DNA from: CAYMAT01 sp964388495
GTDB lineage: Bacteria > Patescibacteriota > Gracilibacteria > Peribacterales > Peribacteraceae
Length of the DNA: 17,735 nt
Direction of reading: 5' to 3'
Assembly (NCBI GenBank): GCA_964388495.1
Contig: CAYMAT010000026.1
Location: 1 to 17,735 of the forward strand
Shown here: positions 12,315 through 17,735 of the stretch, in pieces
Layout of the letters: each line of letters begins with the position of its first letter
How positions within the stretch are numbered: the first letter of the stretch is position 1
Notes under the pieces: generated by a model
Told to the model about the DNA's origin: nothing
The model's database searches: none
The model's input: only the letters and a program-made list of their open reading frames with translations
Made by a program: the position numbers and the translations under genes

Positions 12315-13073
12315 TTACTGAAGTTCGTAGGTGAGTGTCACCTGGACGCTGACATCCTGATCCCCCACGGGAATGGGGGGAGCCGCAACGCCGGCCTGCA
12401 TGTCCATGGCGGCAGATCCGCGTGCGTACATGGGGGGATAGGGAACGTTGCCGCCGTTTTCCGAGAACGACTGCACCTTGCCCAGCTTCATATTGAGCTG
12501 TGCGGCCAATTCCTGGGCCTTGGTCTTGGCCTGCTCGATGGCCTTGGCACGGGCGTCGGCACGGGCTTTTTCCGGATCATCGATGGTGAAGTTGATGCCA
12601 CCCACCTGGTTTGCGCCTGCGCTGGCGGCGGCGGAGAGGACGTCGCTGACGGCATCCAGGTTGCGCACTTTGACGGTCAGGTTCTGGCTTGCGTCATAGC
12701 CGCGCTGTATCTGCTGCCCGCTGCTCCAGTCATAGGCGGGGTTGAGCGAAAGCGACTGCGTGTTGATGTCCTTCTTGTCCACGGACGTCTTCTCCACCGC
12801 GGCAATCACCGCGGTCATCATGGTGGAGAGCTTGTTCATGGCATCCTTGGCGGATGCGGCGCGCGTCACCTGCACGCCAAAGTTGAGTTCCGCGATATCC
12901 GGTGTCATGGACGTCTTGCCGTCGCCGGTCACCGTGATGGTGGCGGGACTGGACGAATGCGACTCCAGCTGCTTGCCATGGATATAAAAGAGTCCGCCCA
13001 TGGCCACCGCAATGAGTAAAACGACAGGTGCCCACAGGGGCGGGGCAAGGCGGAGAGTGCGAACATCGTCCAT
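12315..13073 (-). CDS. SIMPL-domain (DUF541) membrane-anchored protein, first copy
   Basis: A 252-aa protein with an N-terminal membrane helix (about 14-32) and a SIMPL/DUF541 domain. It shows TITVTGDGKTSMTPDIAELNFGV (about 45-67), the central DPEKARADARAKAIEQAKTKAQ helix that is typical of the family, and the ending VSVQVTLTYELQ. The domain is expected on the outside of the inner membrane. It is followed at 10 nt by a paralogue, so this is a tandem duplication. The ATG at 13073 is preceded by a pyrimidine tract (CCCCCTCTCCTC) and no Shine-Dalgarno sequence. sufC ends 68 bp upstream on the same strand and could be co-transcribed. Confidence 0.88.
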   Translation of the reverse strand: MDDVRTLRLAPPLWAPVVLLIAVAMGGLFYIHGKQLESHSSSPATITVTGDGKTSMTPDIAELNFGVQVTRAASAKDAMNKLSTMMTAVIAAVEKTSVDKKDINTQSLSLNPAYDWSSGQQIQRGYDASQNLTVKVRNLDAVSDVLSAAASAGANQVGGINFTIDDPEKARADARAKAIEQAKTKAQELAAQLNMKLGKVQSFSENGGNVPYPPMYARGSAAMDMQAGVAAPPIPVGDQDVSVQVTLTYELQ

Positions 13074-13141
13074 GAGGAGAGGGGGAAATGACGACTTCTT
13101 TTACGTCTAAGCCCTATTTTGGTTACGAATATGCCGAAGAA

Positions 13142-13939
13142 TCAATGTACATCCAGCTTCAGCGAGGTTTTTGCACCATATTGGGCATATCCTTCCTTTT
13201 CGAGTTTCGCGACCAGGTCCATGCCTCCGCTCTCCACAATCTTCCCTTTCACCATCACGTGCACGTGGTGGGGCCTGAGGAGATCCAGGATGCGGGCATA
13301 GTGCGTGACCACCAGTGACGAGAATTGCGGATTCGAGTCCCGCAGGGAATTGACTCCGCCCGCGACGATCTTGAGAGCATCGATGTCCAATCCCGAATCG
13401 GTTTCGTCCAAGAGCGACAGTAACGGCTGAAGCACTGTCATCTGGAGCACTTCCGCCTTTTTCTTCTCGCCGCCGGAGAATCCCTGGTTGAGCGAGCGCT
13501 CCATGAAGGCGCTGTCCATGTGGAGCGACTGCATGATGGTCTCCAGGTGTTTTTTGAATTGGAGCGTGGTGAGGGCCTTCTCACCGGGATGGCGCGCCTC
13601 CCATTGGGCCTTGTAGGCGGCGAACAGAAAGCTCCGGAGTGAGACGCCGGCGATCTCCTTGGGGTACTGGAAGGCGAGGAACAGCCCCAGACGCGCGCGC
13701 TCAAACGGCTCCATCTCCGCAATGTCCTGGCCGCGGAACAGCACGGTCCCCGACGTGATCTCATACTTGGGGCTGCCCATGAGAGCGTTCACCAGCGTGG
13801 ATTTGCCGGAACCGTTGGGCCCCATGATGGCATGCACCTCTCCGGGATGGATGGCGAGCGATAATCCATGCACGATTTCCTTTCCTTCCACGGAAACGTG
13901 GAGGTCTGTAATGGCGAGGAGGACGTCTTTTTCCGGCAT
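13142..13939 (-). CDS. sufC: Fe-S assembly ATPase SufC
   Basis: SufC is the ABC-type ATPase that drives the SufBC2D scaffold. The 265-aa product has every ABC motif: Walker A GPNGSGKST (40-48), Q-loop FQYP (90-93), signature FSGGEKKKAE (154-163) and Walker B running into LLDETDSGLDIDALK (176-190), with the catalytic Glu179 and the DSGLDIDAL text specific to SufC, then the H-loop VTHY (211-214). The protein is cytoplasmic and has no membrane domain. The ATG at 13939 gives the normal N-terminus and sits 7 nt after TAGGCT; the longer frame upstream would be antisense to the ferredoxin. It is 7 kb or more from sufB and sufD. Confidence 0.97.
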   Translation of the reverse strand: MPEKDVLLAITDLHVSVEGKEIVHGLSLAIHPGEVHAIMGPNGSGKSTLVNALMGSPKYEITSGTVLFRGQDIAEMEPFERARLGLFLAFQYPKEIAGVSLRSFLFAAYKAQWEARHPGEKALTTLQFKKHLETIMQSLHMDSAFMERSLNQGFSGGEKKKAEVLQMTVLQPLLSLLDETDSGLDIDALKIVAGGVNSLRDSNPQFSSLVVTHYARILDLLRPHHVHVMVKGKIVESGGMDLVAKLEKEGYAQYGAKTSLKLDVH

Positions 13940-13946
13940 CGGAAAT

Positions 13947-13956
13947 AGCCTACCAT
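13947..13956. promoter_or_regulatory. Overlapping divergent -10 boxes, sufC and ferredoxin
   Basis: Only 25 bp separate the two start codons. On the minus strand TAGGCT (13952-13947) lies 7 nt from the sufC ATG; on the plus strand TACCAT (13951-13956) lies 8 nt from the ferredoxin GTG. The two boxes share 2 bp, so polymerase could not bind both at once. Confidence 0.5.
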
Positions 13957-13964
13957 GTCTCCCC

Positions 13965-14249
13965 GTGCCCAAAGTCACTTTTATCGTCTCCGGCCAAAAA
14001 CGCGTTGTGGAAACCGAATCCGGTAAAACCCTCCTGCAGATTGCGCTGGACAGCGGAATCCCCGTGGAACACGCCTGCGGCGGCAACGGCTTCTGCACCA
14101 CGTGCATGTGCAAAGTGCGGGAAAACGGCCACAACCTGGGCGCCCGCACCGACCGTGAGGAAAACATGGGCGTGACGGAAGATCCGGACCGCTTAAGCTG
14201 CCAGGCGACGGTGGAGGGGGATGTGACGGTGGAAGTCACCGAATACTAG
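13965..14249 (+). CDS. 2Fe-2S ferredoxin, 94 aa
   Basis: A small electron carrier with a [2Fe-2S] cluster. The ligand pattern is HACGGNGFCTTC with Cys38, Cys44 and Cys47 (C-x5-C-x2-C) and a fourth Cys at 79 in RLSCQA, close to the adrenodoxin/ISC type. An extra Cys49 follows. The protein begins PKVTFIVSGQKRVVE and shows the family's ESGKTLLQIALDSGIPVEHAC lead-in (split here: ESGKTLLQ, then IALDSG). Start is GTG at 13965, 8 nt after TACCAT; the upstream extension would be antisense to sufC. Its divergent placement with sufC suggests a shared regulatory region, and it is a likely client or electron donor of the Suf pathway. Confidence 0.93.
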   Translation: MPKVTFIVSGQKRVVETESGKTLLQIALDSGIPVEHACGGNGFCTTCMCKVRENGHNLGARTDREENMGVTEDPDRLSCQATVEGDVTVEVTEY

Positions 14250-14359
14250 AAGGATTCAGGCTTCAAAAGCCAAGTAGGTGAAATGAAAGGCCAAGGAATA
14301 GGAAAAATTTCTTCGCTGAATCTTTTCCTCTACCTGATCTTACTTGGTCTCTGAATCCT
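14250..14359. repeat. Large imperfect inverted repeat (family A, copy 1)
   Basis: AGGATTCAG (14251-14259) pairs perfectly with CTGAATCCT (14351-14359), and CCAAGTA (14270-14276) with TACTTGG (14341-14347). GGAAAA (14301-14306) pairs with TTTTCC (14323-14328) nearer the tip. The block lies between the converging ferredoxin and TPR genes and may act as a terminator for both. Its left arm matches, inverted, the right arm of the copy at 15204-15319. Confidence 0.65.
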
Positions 14360-14373
14360 GGACTTTCTTTGCT

Positions 14374-15165
14374 CTACGCCTTCGTCAAAGCAACCAGCTT
14401 CCTCTTCACTTCCTCGTCATAGGGTTCCAGCTTATTGATCCTCCTGTACACCTCCTCCGCCTTGGCGGCGTCACCAAGCTGCATGTAGCACTCTGCAAGT
14501 AAGTGAAGGAGCTCGGTATCACGGACGATGCGGGCAGCGGCCTTTTCCAGGAGCGGAGCAGCCTCCGCAAACCGCTTGGCGGCAATGCAGGCGCGGCCCA
14601 GGGCTGCGGAACGCTCGGGCGTCTGCGGGTCACGGTTGAGGGCCTCCTGGTACGCCTGGCAGGCTTCCACGAATTTGCCCTGCTTGTAGAACGCCAGTCC
14701 CAGGTTGCTGTGGTAGGACACGTCGTCACGGTTCTGCAGGAGCTCGCGGTACATGGCCTCCGCCTTGTTCTCGCGCCCCGTCATGAGATAGAGCTTGGCC
14801 AGCATGGCCTGCACGTCAAAGGCCTGAGGCTGCACCGTGAGGGCCTGGATATAGAGACGCTCGGCCTCGTCGTACTTTTCCTGCGCCATGGCTTTTTCCG
14901 CTTGTCGAATCAGCGAACGCACCTGCTGCAGCTCGATGGCGGACGTGCGCGGGCTCTTGCGCGGGCGCTCCACTTGTTTCTCTTCAATGAAGACCGCCCC
15001 CCGCTCCTCCGCAGAATCAAAACGCTGGCGCACGGAACGCACAAAGCGACGGACTGCGCGGTTACGCAAAAGCGCGCGGAAGCCAAAGAGAACGGCTATC
15101 CCCAGAATCGACCCGGAAAGGACGATGGCGTAGAGCATGTGAAAAACGACGTATAAGGGTAGCAT
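14374..15165 (-). CDS. TPR-repeat protein with N-terminal membrane anchor
   Basis: One membrane helix (about residues 5-30) is followed by a basic stretch (RNRAVRRFVRSVRQRF), which should sit in the cytoplasm. Several tetratricopeptide repeats span about residues 80-260; typical text is EKYDEAERLYIQALTVQP, GKFVEACQAYQEALNRDP and GDAAKAEEVYRRINKLEP, each with the TPR Gly/Ala and Pro positions. TPRs mediate protein-protein contacts, so this may be an assembly factor at the inner membrane. The ATG at 15165 is taken as start; TATAGG is only 3 nt upstream, so the real promoter or start (an ATG at codon 10) is uncertain. The gene is bracketed by the family A inverted repeats. Confidence 0.88.
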   Translation of the reverse strand: MLPLYVVFHMLYAIVLSGSILGIAVLFGFRALLRNRAVRRFVRSVRQRFDSAEERGAVFIEEKQVERPRKSPRTSAIELQQVRSLIRQAEKAMAQEKYDEAERLYIQALTVQPQAFDVQAMLAKLYLMTGRENKAEAMYRELLQNRDDVSYHSNLGLAFYKQGKFVEACQAYQEALNRDPQTPERSAALGRACIAAKRFAEAAPLLEKAAARIVRDTELLHLLAECYMQLGDAAKAEEVYRRINKLEPYDEEVKRKLVALTKA

Positions 15166-15203
15166 GGGCCTATAAATGAAGAAAGAGAGTGTGATGTAAG
15201 AAG

Positions 15204-15319
15204 TTCAGGATCCAAATGCCAAATAGATATAGGTAAAAGACCAAAGAACAGGAGAAAAAGCCTTTTGCTTTAACTCTTCCTTCCCCTTGCCTTACGTGGT
15301 TTTTGAATCCTGAATCCTT
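15204..15319. repeat. Large imperfect inverted repeat (family A, copy 2)
   Basis: TTCAGGATCCAAA (15204-15216) pairs with TTTGAATCCTGAA (15301-15313), with one mismatch, and AAAGC/GCTTT forms the tip near 15256-15270. The 30-nt right end (15319 down to 15290, minus strand) matches the left end of copy 1 (14250-14278) at about 26 of 30 positions. It lies between the delta' and TPR genes, which point the same way. Confidence 0.65.
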
Positions 15320-15325
15320 GTTCGA

Positions 15326-16294
15326 TTATGTCAACGAAAGCACAAACCCCTGCACCATCAGCTGCCGGTTGGCATTGGTCTCCAGGTGCCTCTGCAACTC
15401 CAGCAAGCGCTCCGCGGCGGCAGGCGGCACGGCATCACGCTCCTCGCGCATGGCCAGCATCAGGTGCAGCAGGAACCGGTCCGCCTCAGCGCCGCGTTCC
15501 TGGAGGGGCTTGAGGAGCTGGAGACGCTCCAGCGCGGAACGGCTGTACCAAAAGGCAAGGGCATTGCTCTGTGCCTGCTTTTCCTTCCGGAGGGTTTCCG
15601 GATCCGCGAGCTGCCGGGCCATGCCCGGCGCACCCTGGCTGATGCGGAGCGCAAAACCGCGGTCCTCGTCGGACATATCGCGCGGAAGCATGCCCGTAAT
15701 GACGCTGTCCGGCAGACGCGAGAAGTGCAGCACGCGTGACCGGGAGATGAGCGTGGGGAGCAGGGCGTAGAACGTGGCGGTAGTGAGAATGAAGACGACA
15801 CCGGCCGGCGGTTCCTCCAGGATCTTCAGGAGCGCGTTGACCGCCTCATCCTGCATGCGCTCCACGTCGCAGATGATGCAGATACGGTATTTGCCCGTTC
15901 CGGTCTCCTGCAGGCGCTCCTGGATGGCGCGCACGTCGTCTATACCGATGGTGTCCGTCTTGGCGCGGGCCTTTTTGCGGTGCTCCTGGGACACGTTGGA
16001 ATACTTGGCCAACTCGTCGGCATCCTCCATCTGCTCCTCCATCCAGAGTTTATCGAGGATGAGGAAATCCGGGTGCAGGAGTTTTTCGATCATGTGCGGC
16101 AGCCGCTCCTGTTCCTCCGGCGATCGGCCGATGGCGAGCAGCGTACCCGCAAACCATTTGGCGACCGTGGCTTTGCCCACGTGTGCAGGCCCCTCGAACA
16201 AATAGGCATGGGCGATGTTGCCTGCTTTCAGGTCAAGCGTAAGGGCGCTGATCTGAGCTGTGTGGCCGAGAATTGAAGAACTAGAGGAGATCAA
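15326..16294 (-). CDS. holB: DNA polymerase III delta' subunit-like AAA+ protein
   Basis: A clamp-loader subunit that helps load the beta sliding clamp in replication. The 322-aa product starts at SILGHTAQI, the family's typical opening. It has a Walker A-like GPAHVGKATVA (about 35-45) and the strongly conserved DEAVNALLKILEEPPAGVVFILTT (about 147-170, in two parts DEAVNALLKILEEPP and AGVVFILTT), then LISRSRVLHF, the SRC-like sensor region. There is no Zn-binding Cys cluster, as expected for delta' in some lineages. The TTG at 16294 is a guess; no ATG gives a normal N-terminus, and the first codons overlap a repeat arm. A GATACT/TATGCT sequence lies upstream. Confidence 0.85.
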   Translation of the reverse strand: MISSSSSILGHTAQISALTLDLKAGNIAHAYLFEGPAHVGKATVAKWFAGTLLAIGRSPEEQERLPHMIEKLLHPDFLILDKLWMEEQMEDADELAKYSNVSQEHRKKARAKTDTIGIDDVRAIQERLQETGTGKYRICIICDVERMQDEAVNALLKILEEPPAGVVFILTTATFYALLPTLISRSRVLHFSRLPDSVITGMLPRDMSDEDRGFALRISQGAPGMARQLADPETLRKEKQAQSNALAFWYSRSALERLQLLKPLQERGAEADRFLLHLMLAMREERDAVPPAAAERLLELQRHLETNANRQLMVQGFVLSLT

Positions 16295-16381
16295 AGAGAT
16301 TGAGGAAGCATAGTATCACCTTGCCCGCAGACATTCTTCGATCTCCTTGAGTTCTTTGAATTCCTCGATTTCCTTGAACTC
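16271..16381. repeat. Lys/Glu-codon inverted repeat (family B)
   Basis: The left arm (16273-16308) is purine-rich and reads IEELEEIKEIEEA on the plus strand. The right arm (16334-16381) is its pyrimidine-rich complement-like match and reads EFKEIEEFKELKEIEE on the minus strand. Each arm has an internal 12-15 bp periodicity. The RNA would form one long stem. It lies between secA and the delta' gene and overlaps the delta' start codon. Confidence 0.6.
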
Positions 16382-16462
16382 TTACACATTCGCCCCGTGG
16401 CACTTCTTGTACCCCGACACCAATTCCTCGCTTCGCTCGGAATGGTGCGGGGCAAGCTTCAT
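16382..16462 (-). pseudogene. Duplicate remnant of the SecA C-terminal zinc tail
   Basis: A 26-codon frame ending in TAA (16384-16382) begins 5 nt after the secA stop, in another frame. Its end reads SGYKKCHGANV; secA itself ends KKYKKCHGQNS. The DNA matches at most positions, and the differences in YKKCHG (AAA/AAG, TGT/TGC, GGA/GGG) are silent. It therefore looks like a second copy of the SEC-C tail, now missing CPCG and separated by a frame change. A ERSEEL-coding segment (CGAGCGAAGCGAGG) precedes it and looks like an inserted repeat. It may be relic, not translated. Confidence 0.5.
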
Positions 16463-16467
16463 GCGTT

Positions 16468-17735
16468 TCAAGAATTCTGTCCGTGACATTTTTTGTACTT
16501 TTTCCCTGAGCCACACGGGCAGGGATCATTGCGACCCACTTCCTCCGCGTGACGCTGCTGCTGCGGTGCCTTCACTTTCTGGATGGGGCCTTGGGGACGC
16601 TGTTCTACCAGAAGCCCGCTGCCGGAGGATTCCTGTGCGGCCGTGGCACGCACATCGGCACCACCGGATGAGAGATTGCCCTCAATGGCGGACTCGTTGG
16701 TCTGCAGGCCGCGCTCTTCCTCATCAAAGTCCTCGCGCATCACCTGCGGGGCAAACTGGTTGAAGTCGGCGTTGAGCAATGCGCGCACGATGGTACTGTC
16801 GATGGTCTGGAGCAGGCCCTGGAAGCGGCGGAAGCCCTGATCCTGATACTCGATCAGCGGATCCCTCTGTGCGAATCCGGAGAAGGCCACCTGCTCGCGC
16901 AGGTGCGACATGTCGTCGATGTGGTCCATCCAGTGCGTGTCGATGGAGCGGAGGGTGACGATGCTCTCGGCGCGGGAAACCATCGCCGCGTTCTCCTCGC
17001 ACTTTTTCTCATACAGACGGTGTATGGCCACCGTGAGCGCATCCTTCATGGCATCACGGTCATCCAGCTTTTTGAGGGCAGAGACCGGGAACTCCGCCTG
17101 CAGCGCGGGGGAGATGGGACCAAGTGTCTCGTGGATTTTCTCGTAGTCCCACAGGTCCGTGTCATCACCGTGCGTGTGTGCGGCCACAATGCCGTGCACC
17201 TCGCGGCGCATGGCGGCAAGAACGTCTTCATGCAGCGGAGAACCGAATGCCCCTTCGGTCACGTCGGTCACCTTGGCCACATCGGACACTTCCGTACCCG
17301 CTTCCTCTATTTTCTTCAAAATCTTCTGCCTGCGCTTATAGATGATATCGCGGTGCTTGTTCATGACGTCGTCGTACTGCAGCACGTGACGGCGGATATC
17401 GAAGTTACGGCCTTCCACCTTCTTCTGCGCGCTCTCAATGCTGCGGCTGACCATACGGTTCTCCAGCGGCACATCGTCGGGCACCTTGAGGCGCTCCATC
17501 ATGGTCTTGAGACGGTCACCGCCAAACAGGCGCATGAGATCGTCTTCCATGGAGACGAAGAACTGGCTTTCGCCGGGGTCGCCCTGGCGCCCCGCGCGTC
17601 CGCGCAGCTGGTTATCAATGCGGCGCGCCTCGTGGCGTTCCGTACCCAGAATCGCAAGACCACCCAGTTCCTGCACTCCGGCACCCAGCTTGATGTCCGT
17701 ACCGCGACCGGCCATGTTGGTGGCGATGGTGACGG
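16468..17735 (-). CDS. secA: Protein translocase ATPase SecA, C-terminal part (5' end outside window)
   Basis: SecA is the motor that pushes preproteins through SecYEG. The visible 421 residues begin at VTIATNMAGRGTDIKLG, the motor motif, followed by GTERHEARRIDNQLRGRAGRQGDPG (shown in parts: GTERHEARRIDNQ, LRGRAGRQGDPG), the helicase motif VI region. The helical scaffold and wing domains follow (VLQYDDVMNKHRDIIYKRR, then TLRSIDTHWMDHIDDMSHLR and GFAQRDPLIEYQ). The tail is a Gln-rich linker and the SEC-C zinc motif RNDPCPCGSGKKYKKCHG, which binds SecB or the ribosome, ending QNS. It is on the minus strand, so the start lies to the right of the window. It precedes the delta' gene on the same strand. 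Confidence 0.97.
   Translation of the reverse strand, partial: VTIATNMAGRGTDIKLGAGVQELGGLAILGTERHEARRIDNQLRGRAGRQGDPGESQFFVSMEDDLMRLFGGDRLKTMMERLKVPDDVPLENRMVSRSIESAQKKVEGRNFDIRRHVLQYDDVMNKHRDIIYKRRQKILKKIEEAGTEVSDVAKVTDVTEGAFGSPLHEDVLAAMRREVHGIVAAHTHGDDTDLWDYEKIHETLGPISPALQAEFPVSALKKLDDRDAMKDALTVAIHRLYEKKCEENAAMVSRAESIVTLRSIDTHWMDHIDDMSHLREQVAFSGFAQRDPLIEYQDQGFRRFQGLLQTIDSTIVRALLNADFNQFAPQVMREDFDEEERGLQTNESAIEGNLSSGGADVRATAAQESSGSGLLVEQRPQGPIQKVKAPQQQRHAEEVGRNDPCPCGSGKKYKKCHGQNS

Noticed and set aside
11588..13019. Plus-strand frames of 248 and 251 aa
   Set aside because: They are His/Gly-rich shadows of the two recognised SIMPL genes on the other strand.
13659..13964. Longer N-terminus for the ferredoxin reaching into sufC
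   Set aside because: It would be antisense to conserved SufC motifs and contains no ferredoxin sequence; the GTG at 13965 gives the normal domain.
13940..14239. Longer N-terminus for SufC
   Set aside because: That stretch is antisense to the ferredoxin and lacks any SufC similarity; the ATG at 13939 gives the family's usual opening.
14503..15156. Plus-strand frame of 217 aa opposite the TPR gene
   Set aside because: The minus frame has clear TPR repeats; the plus frame is a shadow rich in Leu, Arg and His.
14250..16381. Possible CRISPR array from the repeated intergenic motifs
   Set aside because: The repeats are inverted arms with unequal spacing and diverged sequence, with no regular direct repeat-spacer units.

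Overview
The window looks like a compact, moderately GC-rich bacterial chromosome. It carries bacterial hallmarks: the 3' end of a 16S rRNA, SecA with a SEC-C tail, a DNA polymerase III delta'-like clamp-loader subunit, and SufB/SufC/SufD. TGA works as an ordinary stop (for example at the end of sufD), so UGA-recoded lineages are unlikely. Very short spacers, many small uncharacterised proteins, scattered suf genes and a 16S end with no 23S behind it suggest a reduced-genome candidate phylum (CPR) bacterium, possibly of the Peregrinibacteria/Peribacteria type. That placement is an inference from style, not from a database match.

Layout. 1-420: 16S 3' end, a trailer hairpin, an intrinsic terminator and a hairpin-rich spacer. 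421-1110 (+): a small soluble protein and a small membrane protein. 1111-3547 (-): sufD, two translationally coupled unknown genes, then a Gln-rich small protein. 3582-4516 (+): four very small genes, including a 32-codon one. 4607-6007 (-): sufB. 6051-9426 (+): a two-helix membrane peptide, an unknown 165-aa protein, a methyltransferase-like protein and a CPA1-type Na+/H+ antiporter. 9427-11391 (-): an unknown helical protein, a YbaK/ProX-type tRNA deacylase and a two-TM potassium channel. 11603-13939 (-): sufC, then two tandem SIMPL-domain membrane-anchored proteins. 13965-14249 (+): a 2Fe-2S ferredoxin, divergent from sufC. 14374-17735 (-): secA (5' end outside the window), the delta' gene and a TPR membrane protein, separated by large imperfect inverted repeats.

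How it fits together. SufB, SufC and SufD together would form the SufBCD scaffold for Fe-S cluster assembly, and the ferredoxin is a plausible client or electron donor; no SufS or SufU is present. The antiporter and the K+ channel meet tail to tail and may both serve ion homeostasis.

The most striking signal is regulatory. At a dozen or so genes a -10-like hexamer (often TATACT) ends only 6-11 nt before the start codon, with no Shine-Dalgarno sequence, which predicts leaderless or nearly leaderless mRNAs. The three suf genes each sit at a divergent promoter region of only 25-43 bp. The 16S 3' end also carries a changed anti-Shine-Dalgarno core (AUCUCC instead of ACCUCC). A second striking spot is a frame-shifted duplicate of the SecA zinc-tail codons just after secA, followed by a Lys/Glu-codon inverted repeat.
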